A stretch of DNA of 14,946 bases from an uncultured Eubacteriales bacterium (GTDB lineage: Bacteria > Bacillota > Clostridia > Oscillospirales > CAG-272): the NCBI GenBank assembly GCA_934417455.1, contig CAKRWK010000005.1, forward strand, positions 1 to 14,946, written 5' to 3'. Both the position numbers and the translations under genes were made by a program. Under the pieces are notes generated by a model. It was not told the origin of the DNA. It ran no database searches and was given only the letters and a program-made list of their open reading frames with translations. Within the stretch, counting starts at the first letter, position 1, and each line of letters opens with the position of its first letter. Of this stretch, positions 1 through 7,813 are shown in pieces.

Positions 1-2033
1 TTGGATACGAACAGATGCAGAATGTCGCCGTAGAAATGGTGGTTCTGCGAGGTCTGCACGCCGTTTTGCCGCGTGGCTTCAAAGAGCGTCGTGCCGCCGA
101 GAAGAATCATGTTGCCGTAGGACGGCGCGTCGGGCCGGGCAATCATCCCGAGGGCGAGGTCGGCGTCGCCGCCGGCGAAGAGCACATGGAAAATGTGCCG
201 CAGGCCTATCATGCCGCAGTCGAGATGGTCGCCTTTTTTATGGATGTATTCGATGAGCCGACGGTATGCCTCCGGGTATTCCTCTTTCGTGAACAGGCCG
301 TAGCGGAGCGCCAGTGCCTGCGAGGTCTGGCATTTGCCGTAGGCCGTCATATCCGTTTTGCGGATGAGAAACCGGCGGATGGCGTCATACATCTCGTCGG
401 CGAGTCTTTCGGCGAATTTCGCCATGCCGTTCTTTTCTATCATGCGGAAGAGAACGGCGGCTTTCCTCGCCATGTCAAGCACCGTCAGACTGTCCGTGAG
501 TTCGAGCGGCGCGGAAATTTCAAGTCCCGGTTCGACCGGCTGACACCAGTCACCGAGCCCGCATGCGACAAGGCCGTCCGCCATCCGTCTGCCGGCAATG
601 TACCGCAGATACCGGTACATGAGGGTGGCATTGTCGCGGACGATGTCGATACGGCCGTCATAGCGCACGGCATAGTACGGTACGTTGATGATGGCGCTGT
701 CCCACATGGGACCGCAACCCCATTCGTATCCCCGGCCGCTCGTCGGAACAATGCCGGGCACCTGTCCTTCGGGGGTCTGCGAGGCGCGCATGTCGGTCAG
801 CCACATCTCCATGTTGTCGGCGCACGCGTAGTGCATAAACAGTTGGTGCGCGGAGACGGCAATGTCTCCCGTCCGGCCGTTTTTCTCTCTTTGCGGGCAG
901 TCGGTGGGAAAGTGATGGAAGTTGGATTCGTCCGAGCGCACGCCCATCCCGTACAGGCGGCAGAGCGCCGACGAGGAACAGTCAAACGTCGCGCGGCGGG
1001 GAATATCCGTGTGGAAATGAAGCGCGGTGAGCAGGTCGGGGGTGGCCTGCTCTTTTGTAATCCCCTCGACAAAGACGTAACGGAACCCGTGATAGGTGAA
1101 GGGCGGGACGAAAATTTCCTCGTCGCCGCCGCGCAGCGTGTATGTATCCGCCTGCCAGAGGGGCAGGTAACTTTCCGCTTCACGGGAATAGATGAGGGTG
1201 GTGTTCATGTTGAAATCGCCGAAGCGGAGCGACTCGCCGTGCCGCAGGGTGACTTTCTGCCCGCGCTCACCACGGATACGCAACCGGCAGACACCGGCGC
1301 CGTTTTTGCCGAAATCGTAAAGGTAGCCGCCGCTCGTGTACGAGCACGCGACGGGCGTTTTTTCGTCCTTGTAGAAGTACCAGAGTTCGGACTGCTTTGT
1401 GATGTTCGACGGCGGTATCTCTTCCGTCACGCGGATGGGCGCGGCCACGGACGGTCGTATGGCGCCGTGCGGCGGCACGGCTCTTTTGGCATACGCCCAG
1501 CTGCTGTCGTCAAAATCCGGCTCGGAGAATCCGGCGGTTTCGAGACGTGCGTCGTATACCGTGCCGAGACGGTACATATCGAATTGCAGGGCCGACGGGT
1601 GCACGCGGAAGGATATGTCTCCCGAGAGGGAATAGGACTTTCCGCCGAGTCCGCGCACCGAAAGTTCGAGCGCCATGCACAGCGGCGCGCGGAAGGGGGC
1701 GCGGTCAAAATCCCACGCGGGCAGGTCCTGGTTGGCAAAGCCGTTGCCGAGAATGACCGCCACGGCATTACGCCCCTTGACAAGGTATTCCGAAATGTCG
1801 TACATGTCGTACCACAGAATGTGGTCGGGGTTCTGGATGAAGGGCGAAAGAAGTCCGCGCGTGATGTCCTTTCCGTTGACAAACAGCCGGTAAAAGCCGG
1901 ATGCCGTTATCATGAGTCTGGCCTTGACGGGGGGGAATCTTAAGTTGAACGAGCGGCGCAGAATCGGTGCCGGCACCGGCCTCTCGCGTGTACAATATTC
2001 GTCTGTGGCCTTGATAAAACCGTTAAAACGCAT
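1..2033 (-). CDS. Alpha-L-rhamnosidase, GH78, partial (C-terminus beyond left edge)
   Basis: Reading the minus strand from ATG at 2033 gives 677 codons with no stop before the window edge. The product should hydrolyse terminal alpha-L-rhamnose from oligosaccharides or glycosides. Residues about 37-101 match the rhamnosidase N-terminal beta domain (ITASGFYRLFVNG, then VKGRNAVAVILGNGF). Residues about 235-325 match the concanavalin-like domain (YLYDFGKNGAG, HGESLRFGDFN, TYHGFRYVFVEG). The (alpha/alpha)6 catalytic domain starts near 348. The GH78 acidic motif DCPQREKNGRTGD is at 378-390; D378, E383 and D390 have the spacing of the acidic residues known in Bacillus RhaB. GGTTLFEAT near 646-654 supplies the second conserved Glu, E652. 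The usual Trp of GWTGD is Arg (R387). There is no signal peptide, so the enzyme is probably cytoplasmic. AAGGT lies about 10 nt before the ATG. By family length roughly 100 residues are missing. Family call is firm; substrate is inferred. Confidence 0.93.
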   Translation of the reverse strand, partial: MRFNGFIKATDEYCTRERPVPAPILRRSFNLRFPPVKARLMITASGFYRLFVNGKDITRGLLSPFIQNPDHILWYDMYDISEYLVKGRNAVAVILGNGFANQDLPAWDFDRAPFRAPLCMALELSVRGLGGKSYSLSGDISFRVHPSALQFDMYRLGTVYDARLETAGFSEPDFDDSSWAYAKRAVPPHGAIRPSVAAPIRVTEEIPPSNITKQSELWYFYKDEKTPVACSYTSGGYLYDFGKNGAGVCRLRIRGERGQKVTLRHGESLRFGDFNMNTTLIYSREAESYLPLWQADTYTLRGGDEEIFVPPFTYHGFRYVFVEGITKEQATPDLLTALHFHTDIPRRATFDCSSSALCRLYGMGVRSDESNFHHFPTDCPQREKNGRTGDIAVSAHQLFMHYACADNMEMWLTDMRASQTPEGQVPGIVPTSGRGYEWGCGPMWDSAIINVPYYAVRYDGRIDIVRDNATLMYRYLRYIAGRRMADGLVACGLGDWCQPVEPGLEISAPLELTDSLTVLDMARKAAVLFRMIEKNGMAKFAERLADEMYDAIRRFLIRKTDMTAYGKCQTSQALALRYGLFTKEEYPEAYRRLIEYIHKKGDHLDCGMIGLRHIFHVLFAGGDADLALGMIARPDAPSYGNMILLGGTTLFEATRQNGVQTSQNHHFYGDILHLFVS

Positions 2034-2085
2034 GTTATTGTTTACCTTATAATGTTTTCTGTATGGGTTTTGATGAAAAATCACG

Positions 2086-2120
2086 ACGGCGGAACCGATA
2101 TGTTTCGCGGCGTCCGCCGT
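2086..2120 (-). terminator. Probable terminator hairpin after the peptidase operon
   Basis: An 8-bp perfect inverted repeat, ACGGCGGA (2086-2093) and TCCGCCGT (2113-2120), encloses a 19-nt loop. Read on the minus strand, it lies 70 nt past the stop of the M29 gene and is followed, after five bases, by a run of five T. On the plus strand the stem runs directly into TTTTCTGTTTT, so it could act in both directions, but no plus-strand gene ends here. The large loop and offset T-run keep confidence moderate. Confidence 0.5.
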
Positions 2121-2133
2121 TTTTCTGTTTTAT

Positions 2134-2169
2134 GGGACGCAACAGGGCCGTGCCGGACGCAACAGCCCT
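2134..2169. repeat. Short direct repeat and hairpin in the 3' untranslated region
   Basis: GGACGCAACAG occurs twice, at 2135-2145 and 2155-2165, a period of 20 nt. The same stretch can form an AGGGC/GCCCT stem that on the plus strand runs into a T-run at about 2169-2173. It lies between the M29 stop and the hairpin at 2086-2120. No function is evident; it may be slippage debris or part of a two-hairpin terminator. Confidence 0.35.
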
Positions 2170-2189
2170 TTTTCCGGTAGATTTGTCTT

Positions 2190-3419
2190 TCAGATGGCGA
2201 AGTTGCCGTCCTTGAAAATCTGCACTTCGCGGCCGTCTTCGGTGACGGCGACGATGGAGAGGTCCTCCGTGCCTATCATGAAGTCGACGTGCGTGACGGA
2301 ATCGTTGATACCGCGCTCGTGCGCCTCTTTTTCCGTCATGTTTTCGTAGCCGCGCAGAAGGTTGGTAAATCCGCGGCCGAGCGCCAGATGGCAGGCGGCG
2401 TTCTCGTCAAAGAGCGTGTTGTAGAACAGCAGACCCGACTCGCGGATGGGCGACGCGTAAGGTACCAGCGCACACTCGCCGAGATAGGCCGCGCCCTCGT
2501 CCATGCCGATAATTTCACGGAGCATGTCGACGTTCTTTTCCGCGCCGACGTCCACCGCGCGTCCCTCATGGAAGCGCACCCAGAATTTGTCGATGAGTTG
2601 TCCGTTGTGGGACAGGGGACGGGAGGAATACACAATGCCTTCCGCCTTGCCGCGCACGGGCGAGGTAAAGACTTCCTCGGTCGGGATGTTCGGGTTGAAG
2701 TAAATGTCGCTGCCCTGCGTGCGTTCGCCGCCGGCGGCAAAGAGAATGTCGGGCGAGAGGCCGACGCGGAAATCCGTGCCGCTCTTCGACTTGTAGATAA
2801 GTTCGGTGATATGCAGGCCGTTCAGAATCTCACATTTTTCGGCGAGCGTGCGGTTATGCTCGTCCCACGCGGCCATCGGGTCGTCCGTGACGCGCGAGGT
2901 GTCGAGAATGGCATCCCAAAGAGCGCGTTCGGCGGCCGCCGGGCGCAGGTCGGGGAACATCTTTTTGGCCCATGCGCGGCCGGGCACCGCCGCGATGCAC
3001 CACTGGTACTTGTTTTCCATGCGGTCGCGGATGGGTTTGATGATTTTGGAGCGGGAGCGCATGACGGCGGAATATTTTTTGAGATTCACGCCGGCAAGGC
3101 CGTCCGGGTCTTCCGAGACGAGGTAAATGCGGCAGGGCAGGTGCTCGGCCATGTATTCCCAGCGTTCCTTCTGCCAAGTTTCGAGTTTGCCGAGGTCGCG
3201 TTCCTTGCCGTAGCGGATGTCGGTTTTGGTCAGGGGCTGATAGGAGAAGTCCACGAATACGCGGCGCGCGCCTGCCTTGTAGCAGGCCTCCGATACCATG
3301 CGGACAAATTCCGGCTGGTCGAGTTCGGCCGTGATGAACACGTCCTGTCCCTTCTGTACGTTCACGCCCGCGCGGGCAATAAGTTCGGCATATTTTTTCA
3401 GTCTTGTTTTGGTCGGCAT
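2190..3419 (-). CDS. M29 family aminopeptidase (AmpS/AmpT type)
   Basis: A 409-residue cytosolic metallo-aminopeptidase that removes N-terminal residues from peptides. The length equals the family norm of about 410. M29 features seen: N-terminal YAELIARAGVNVQKGQDV; TEEVFTSP at 247-254 with E248/E249; LGECALVPY with E315; FYNTLFDENAACHLALG with H344; and THVDFMIG with H377 and D379. These Glu, His and Asp positions agree with the dinuclear metal ligands known for AmpT/AmpS. An in-frame ATG at 3449 is rejected: AAAGGA lies at 3432-3437, inside that longer frame and about 12 nt before ATG 3419, and the protein then begins MPTKTRLKKYAEL as family members do. It is the last gene of the minus-strand operon, 47 nt after pepD. 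No signal peptide. Confidence 0.93.
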   Translation of the reverse strand: MPTKTRLKKYAELIARAGVNVQKGQDVFITAELDQPEFVRMVSEACYKAGARRVFVDFSYQPLTKTDIRYGKERDLGKLETWQKERWEYMAEHLPCRIYLVSEDPDGLAGVNLKKYSAVMRSRSKIIKPIRDRMENKYQWCIAAVPGRAWAKKMFPDLRPAAAERALWDAILDTSRVTDDPMAAWDEHNRTLAEKCEILNGLHITELIYKSKSGTDFRVGLSPDILFAAGGERTQGSDIYFNPNIPTEEVFTSPVRGKAEGIVYSSRPLSHNGQLIDKFWVRFHEGRAVDVGAEKNVDMLREIIGMDEGAAYLGECALVPYASPIRESGLLFYNTLFDENAACHLALGRGFTNLLRGYENMTEKEAHERGINDSVTHVDFMIGTEDLSIVAVTEDGREVQIFKDGNFAI

Positions 3420-3431
3420 TTTTTCTGTATT

Positions 3432-3437
3432 TCCTTT
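3432..3437 (-). promoter_or_regulatory. Ribosome binding site fixing the M29 start
   Basis: Minus-strand AAAGGA ends 12 nt before ATG 3419. The upstream in-frame ATG at 3449 has no Shine-Dalgarno-like sequence before it, so the shorter protein is preferred. The spacing is longer than ideal. Confidence 0.55.
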
Positions 3438-3466
3438 CAAAATTCGCATTTTGTCAACAAAACTTG

Positions 3467-4897
3467 TCAGAAACTCCGGAGAAGTTCGACAAGAAATTCG
3501 TACACACGGACGGTTGAGGACACCGACAGGTGCTCCTCTGTCGAATGTTCGTCAAAGCAGTCGGGACCCATGGCAACGGCGTCCATGTCGGGCATTTTTC
3601 CGGCGAAAATGCCGCATTCGAGGCCGGCATGAATGGTTTCAAACCGTGCGTCCCTGCCGTACATCTTTTGGTACACCGCCGCGATTTTCTCCCGCAGGGG
3701 CGAGTTTTTGCGGTATTCCCATGCCGGGTAATCCCCACGCGTCGAGAAGGTTCCGCGGACGGCTTCGGTTGCCGCTTTCAGCGCTTCGATAAGCGTGCGC
3801 TTTCCCGCTTCCACGGCGGAGCGGACGGACACCGTCAGGGCAAAGCCGTCGGCGCCGAGGTGCGCGACGCCGGCATTCAGCGACGTCTCCACCAGCCCTT
3901 CGATGTCCCGGCTCATGGCGACGACGCCGTTCGGCACGGATTCAAACAGGGTCAGCACGCGGTCACTGTCTGCCTCGGTGAGTGCCACGGCGGGCAGGGG
4001 GCATTCTTCGATGTCCAGCGTCAGGTCGGGGTCGGTGTCCCCGTAGACGTCCTTCACGCTCGCAAGGAAGCGTTCCGCAACGTCGGGGGTCAGCGCGTCG
4101 GTGACGACGTCGGCCTCGGCCTCGCGGGGGATGGCGTTGTCCACCGTGCCGCCGTCGAACGCGGCGATGCGCACGGGGCGCGCGTTATAGAGCAGGTCGG
4201 CGAGCAGGTGCAGGGCGTTGGCGCGGCCTTTGCCGATTTCGACGCCGCTGTGTCCCCCTGTCAGCCCCGACAGAGAGACGCGGTAAGCACGTCCCATAGA
4301 GACGGGTCCGGACGTCACGGGCAGGTCACTGTCGCAACGCACGCCGCCGGCACAGCCGACGGTAAAGACGCCCTCGCCGCCGCAGTCAAGATTGATAACC
4401 GTCCGGCCGCGAAGGTCGGCGGGGTCGAGCGCCGCCGCGCCGAGAAGGCCTATTTCCTCATCCGATGTGAACAGCGCCTCAATGGCGGGATGGACGAGCG
4501 TGTCGTCCGACAGAACGGCCAGCGCGTAGGCGACGAAGGTGCCGTCGTCGGCGCCGAGCGATGTGCCCGTGGCACGGAGAAAATCACCGTCGCGAAGGAG
4601 GTCAAGCCCGTCTTTTTCCATGTCTTTTTTGCAGTCCGCCGTTTTGACGGCCACCATGTCGGTATGCCCCTGCAGTACCACGGTCGGGCGGTTTTCCATG
4701 CCGGCCGAGGCGGCCTTGCGAATGATGACGTTGTCGGCGCCGTCGTGCACGTATGCCAGCCCGTGCGCCTTCGCGAAATCGACAAGGTAGCGGACAATGC
4801 CGCCGTGATTGCCCGAGCCGCGCGGAATCTTCGATATGTCCTCAAAGTAGCGGAAAACCGCCTCCGCCCCCCGGACTTCTTCTTTGGTATACAGCAT
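3467..4897 (-). CDS. pepD: Aminoacyl-histidine dipeptidase PepD, M20C
   Basis: A 476-residue cytosolic dipeptidase (Xaa-His and broad dipeptides), near the family's usual 480-490. Start MLYTKEEVRGAEAVFRYFEDISKIPRGSGNH is typical. Dinuclear zinc site: H78 and D80 in QGHTDMV, D117 in SLGADDGT, catalytic E147 with ligand E148 in SDEEIG, D171 in INLDCGGEG, and a C-terminal His in the segment DEHSTEEH (H451). The conserved ETIHAGLECGIF (H423) is the family's lid/substrate-binding segment. There is no signal peptide. It begins 18 nt after the M18 gene stops and is preceded only by a purine-rich GAAAGAAGAAGAAAT, a weak Shine-Dalgarno, so translation may depend on upstream ribosomes. Ligand roles are from family knowledge. 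Confidence 0.95.
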   Translation of the reverse strand: MLYTKEEVRGAEAVFRYFEDISKIPRGSGNHGGIVRYLVDFAKAHGLAYVHDGADNVIIRKAASAGMENRPTVVLQGHTDMVAVKTADCKKDMEKDGLDLLRDGDFLRATGTSLGADDGTFVAYALAVLSDDTLVHPAIEALFTSDEEIGLLGAAALDPADLRGRTVINLDCGGEGVFTVGCAGGVRCDSDLPVTSGPVSMGRAYRVSLSGLTGGHSGVEIGKGRANALHLLADLLYNARPVRIAAFDGGTVDNAIPREAEADVVTDALTPDVAERFLASVKDVYGDTDPDLTLDIEECPLPAVALTEADSDRVLTLFESVPNGVVAMSRDIEGLVETSLNAGVAHLGADGFALTVSVRSAVEAGKRTLIEALKAATEAVRGTFSTRGDYPAWEYRKNSPLREKIAAVYQKMYGRDARFETIHAGLECGIFAGKMPDMDAVAMGPDCFDEHSTEEHLSVSSTVRVYEFLVELLRSF

Positions 4898-4915
4898 ATT
4901 TCTTCTTCTTTCTTT

Positions 4916-6196
4916 TTATCCGAATGTGACGTCGTCGCCGCAGATGTGAAAGGGCGTTCCGTAGTATGCCGTCATGGCGGCCACGGTGCCGTCCACGTCC
5001 GCCGCGGCGCACAGTTCCGTCGCGGAATGCATGGCGAGTTGGGGAATGCCGATGTCCACCGTCGGCACGGAGACTTTCGTGTCGGAAATGGAGCCGAGGG
5101 TGGAGCCGCCGGGCATGTCCGCCCGGTTATAGTACGTCTGCGTCGGTACGCCGGCGCGGGTGCAGACCTCGCGGAACACGGCGTCGGAAAATCCGTCCGT
5201 CGCGTACCGTTCCGACGCATTGAATTTGACCGCCACGCCGCGCCCGAGCAGGGGCGCGTGGTCGGGGTCGCAGAGTTCGGGATGATTCGGGTGTTTGGCG
5301 TGCGCATTGTCTGCGCTCACCATAAAGGCGTCCGCCAGCATAGCAGCGGTGCGTTCGCCGCCGATACGGCGGAGCGTGTCCGCAAGGAAGGTGGAGCCGG
5401 CGCCCTGCTTGGTGTCCGAGCCGACCTCTTCGTTATGGAACAGCGCGAGAACGGGCACGGTTGTGCCGTCTCCCGCCCCATCGAGAAAGCCGCGGAGGCA
5501 GGCATACACGCAGGCTAAGTCGTCAAGCCGCGCCGACAGGAGAAACTCGCCCGCATCGCCGACGGCGCGGCCGCGTTCTCTGTTATAAAGGAAGAGGTCG
5601 TGGCTGACGATGTCCTCCGTCTTTGCCCCGACGGCCGCGGCAACGGCCGAAAGAAAGTCACCCTTCGGTGCGTCCGCGGAGAAGAGAGGCAGAAGGTCGG
5701 CGGCGGGGTTGTACTTGTATCCGTCGTTGACGGTGCGGTTCATGTGGATGGCGACGCTCGGAATGACGAGCAGGTCGCGGTCGATGTTACAAAGACGGAC
5801 GGAAAGTCCCTCCGCCGTGCGCACGAGCACGCGGCCGGCCACGGAGAGCGGACGGTCAAACCACGTCGAGTAAATCATACCGCCGTATTTTTCGACTTCA
5901 AGACCGCCGTATGCGGCCGCCGCGTGCTCTGCCGTCATTTTGACGCGGAAGGCGGGCGAGTCGGTATGTGCGGCGCTGATACGGAAACCCGCAGCCGCCG
6001 CATGATAGCGGAAGGCGATGAGCGACGAACCGCCCCGCACGGTGAAATAAAGACCGCCCTCCTCGAGGGGGGCGACGTTGCCCTCCGCGAGTTTCACGGC
6101 GCCGGCCGACAGGAGGATACGGGACACCGTATCCACCGTATGGTAAGCGGAGGGGGAGGATTCGATAAAGGAGATGAGAGCCTCGGTGTGCTTCAT
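4916..6196 (-). CDS. apeB: M18 family aminopeptidase (aspartyl aminopeptidase type)
   Basis: A 426-residue cytosolic zinc aminopeptidase, the standard M18 length; the family favours N-terminal acidic residues in many members. N-terminus FIESSPSAYHTVDTV is the classic M18 opening. Metal-site motifs in order: SAAHTDSPAF (H77), SARLDDL (D225), LFHNEEVGS (E256, E257), VSADNAHA (D296) and GIPQLAMHSATE (H390). MPGGSTLGSISDTKVSVPTVDIG is the conserved segment before the last His. The ATG overlaps the stop of the upstream membrane-protein gene in the sequence ATGA, so the two are probably translationally coupled; AAAGGA lies 10 nt upstream. The family is clear; substrate preference cannot be read from the sequence. 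Confidence 0.95.
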   Translation of the reverse strand: MKHTEALISFIESSPSAYHTVDTVSRILLSAGAVKLAEGNVAPLEEGGLYFTVRGGSSLIAFRYHAAAAGFRISAAHTDSPAFRVKMTAEHAAAAYGGLEVEKYGGMIYSTWFDRPLSVAGRVLVRTAEGLSVRLCNIDRDLLVIPSVAIHMNRTVNDGYKYNPAADLLPLFSADAPKGDFLSAVAAAVGAKTEDIVSHDLFLYNRERGRAVGDAGEFLLSARLDDLACVYACLRGFLDGAGDGTTVPVLALFHNEEVGSDTKQGAGSTFLADTLRRIGGERTAAMLADAFMVSADNAHAKHPNHPELCDPDHAPLLGRGVAVKFNASERYATDGFSDAVFREVCTRAGVPTQTYYNRADMPGGSTLGSISDTKVSVPTVDIGIPQLAMHSATELCAAADVDGTVAAMTAYYGTPFHICGDDVTFG

Positions 6197-7620
6197 GTTT
6201 CGTTTGTCCTTTCGGCTTCCTTACCCGACAGACTGTCAAGGGCAAAGGCTGCGGCAAGGAAGAAATTGTAATAAAAGGTAGGATAAATGGCAAAGGGGAA
6301 GACGTCGAGCAACCCTTCGCACAGAAAGACGACCACGGCGAAGAGAAGAAACCACTTCTCGGGCGTTCTTGTTCCCCGACGGAGGAAGGGCGTGGCGGAA
6401 GCGGCACGCACAAAGACATACGAGAGGGTGCCGACAAGGCCGGTCGAGGAGAGAAGTTGCAGCAGGGTGTTGTGCACGACCGGGGGGTAAAACTCCACGT
6501 ATTTGTCGCTGTCCACCACCTCCACGGTGCCGAAGAAGCCGCGGCCGAACACGGGGGATGTTAAGAAATGGTCGAGCGCCTGCTCCCATATGCGGAAGCG
6601 GCCGGCGTCGTTGAACCCGCGTTCGATAAACTGCTGAATCAGCATATAGCGGATGTCGGGACAGAAGAGAATCACGAGAAGGCCGACGCCGAAGACAGCA
6701 CCTGTGACGATGCGGAAAAACTTTTTATGTTCTCCGATAAAGCAGACATACACAATGCTGGCGGCAAGGCCGAGGGTGCCGAACACCATGGCGTTGCGCG
6801 ACTGGGTAAGGAAAATACCGATGTAACCGGCAATCGCCGTCGTGATGGGCAGGGCGGGGCGGGGCGTGCGGACAATGCCGATGAAATGAACGGGAAGGAG
6901 AAAGGCTAAAATGGCGCCCGCCGTGTTGGAAATGCCCCAGCCGAAGAGAATGCGGTTCTTGTCCACCCACTGGTCGGGGTTGAGAATACCGTCGGTCGTC
7001 AGGTAAATTTCGGCCAGCTGGATGAGAATAATCCACGTGGCGGCCATGGCCACGTCGGAAAGTGCCGTCAGAATCTCTTCTTTCTTCATGCGGCGCATAC
7101 CGACGGCGAGAACCCCGAAGTGTAAAAACCAAACGGCGGCCTGTCCGAGCCCGTAGGTCAGATTCTCCGCCACGTATTTCGTGCGGCCGATGCCGCCGAT
7201 GATGAGGGCGACGGAGAAAAGAAAAAGCGGCAGGCACATCGGCATGTTTCCCTGCAGAACGTCGGGAACGAAGCGCGTGCGTATGAGGTAATACGCGATA
7301 GAGCCGACGAGAACGACGGCGAGAATCAGGAGAATGACAAGTTTTGCCCCGCGGAAATAGTAGTCGGAAAAATAGGGCTCCGAGGGCGAGTGGCGCAGGG
7401 TCACCTGAAATATGAAAAGCGAACTGGTGTATATCAGCGGCTTCGGCGAGTCGGAAAGGCAGAGCGCGGCCGACAGTTGCAGAATCACGAGAATGTTCAG
7501 ATAGTATTCGATACCGAGCAGATGCCCGAACATGACGAGCAACGCGACGGACAAAAGGTACGCGCGACTCTCAAAATAGCGCACGAGGGTGTCCTTGCAC
7601 GGCGGGACAGATAGATTCAC
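6193..7620 (-). CDS. O-antigen ligase / polysaccharide polymerase-like membrane protein
   Basis: A 475-residue polytopic membrane protein with about 10-12 hydrophobic segments. The C-terminal half has the O-antigen ligase/Wzy pattern (PF04932-like): TQSRNAMV near 272-279, then GRFRIWEQALDHFLTSPVFGRGFFG near 340-364, a hydrophilic loop, and VVHNTLLQLLSSTGLVG near 381-397 with H383 and N384. Such proteins join or polymerise lipid-linked glycans on the outer face of the membrane. A monoderm has no LPS, so a capsule, exopolysaccharide or wall-glycan role is more likely. The start is GTG at 7620, with TGGAGG 8 nt upstream. The frame is open to a TTG at 7650, but that would place this Shine-Dalgarno inside the gene. 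First gene of the operon; its TGA overlaps the M18 ATG. Specific substrate unknown. Confidence 0.85.
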   Translation of the reverse strand: MNLSVPPCKDTLVRYFESRAYLLSVALLVMFGHLLGIEYYLNILVILQLSAALCLSDSPKPLIYTSSLFIFQVTLRHSPSEPYFSDYYFRGAKLVILLILAVVLVGSIAYYLIRTRFVPDVLQGNMPMCLPLFLFSVALIIGGIGRTKYVAENLTYGLGQAAVWFLHFGVLAVGMRRMKKEEILTALSDVAMAATWIILIQLAEIYLTTDGILNPDQWVDKNRILFGWGISNTAGAILAFLLPVHFIGIVRTPRPALPITTAIAGYIGIFLTQSRNAMVFGTLGLAASIVYVCFIGEHKKFFRIVTGAVFGVGLLVILFCPDIRYMLIQQFIERGFNDAGRFRIWEQALDHFLTSPVFGRGFFGTVEVVDSDKYVEFYPPVVHNTLLQLLSSTGLVGTLSYVFVRAASATPFLRRGTRTPEKWFLLFAVVVFLCEGLLDVFPFAIYPTFYYNFFLAAAFALDSLSGKEAERTNET

Positions 7621-7628
7621 CGAACCGT

Positions 7629-7634
7629 CCTCCA
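7629..7634 (-). promoter_or_regulatory. Ribosome binding site defining a GTG start
   Basis: Minus-strand TGGAGG with 8 nt to GTG at 7620. This decides the start of the O-antigen ligase-like gene over the upstream TTG at 7650, which has no Shine-Dalgarno sequence. Confidence 0.8.
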
Positions 7635-7662
7635 GAAAGAATTTCCACAATATCTATAAAAA

Positions 7663-7678
7663 TATATTTACAAATATA
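7663..7678. promoter_or_regulatory. Perfect AT-only palindrome in the operon leader (possible operator)
   Basis: TATATTT-AC-AAATATA, a perfect 7-2-7 inverted repeat, lies just downstream of the minus-strand promoter at 7689-7717 and within about 20 nt of the expected transcription start. A 2-nt loop makes an RNA hairpin unlikely, so a dimeric repressor site is the better reading. It could also be chance in AT-rich sequence. Confidence 0.35.
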
Positions 7679-7688
7679 GGTAAGTCCC

Positions 7689-7717
7689 ATTGTATCACAC
7701 CTTTATTCGTTTGTCAA
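7689..7717 (-). promoter_or_regulatory. Sigma-A promoter of the polymerase-peptidase operon
   Basis: On the minus strand: TTGACA (7717-7712), a 17-nt spacer, TACAAT (7694-7689). The -35 is perfect and the -10 has five of six bases. Transcription should start near 7682, giving a leader of about 60 nt before the GTG at 7620. No other promoter of this quality was seen inside the operon. Confidence 0.85.
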
Positions 7718-7762
7718 CCGCCTTTCCCATATTTTATATTATTTAATAATTTCCCCCGCGCC

Positions 7763-7791
7763 TTGACAAGGACGGATAAACATGGTAAAAT
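7763..7791 (+). promoter_or_regulatory. Sigma-A promoter of the RNase III gene
   Basis: TTGACA (7763-7768), 17-nt spacer, TAAAAT (7786-7791). Transcription should start at about 7798, leaving a leader of only about 16 nt. It is divergent from the operon promoter, and the two -35 boxes are 45 bp apart, so the two units could share regulation. Confidence 0.85.
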
Positions 7792-7800
7792 ATAACCGGC

Positions 7801-7805
7801 GGAGG
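7801..7805 (+). promoter_or_regulatory. Ribosome binding site defining the RNase III start
   Basis: GGAGG is only 2 nt before ATG 7808 but 8 nt before ATG 7814, in the same frame. The second ATG has the workable spacing, so translation most likely begins at 7814. Confidence 0.75.
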
Positions 7806-7813
7806 ACATGGCT

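Noticed and set aside
15..1943. Long plus-strand open frame (642 codons)
   Set aside because: It is antisense to the GH78 gene, whose minus-strand translation has continuous family motifs. The plus-strand product has no recognisable domain; GC-rich codon use keeps the opposite frame open.
2045..2075. Minus-strand promoter for the rhamnosidase near CATTATAAGG
   Set aside because: No acceptable -35 at 16-18 nt was found, and the leader would be only about a dozen bases.
2289..5518. Two long plus-strand open frames (2289-3632 and 3530-5518)
   Set aside because: Both lie opposite M29, PepD and M18, which show complete metal sites. The products are low-complexity Arg/Ala/Gly/Val sequences without ribosome binding sites.
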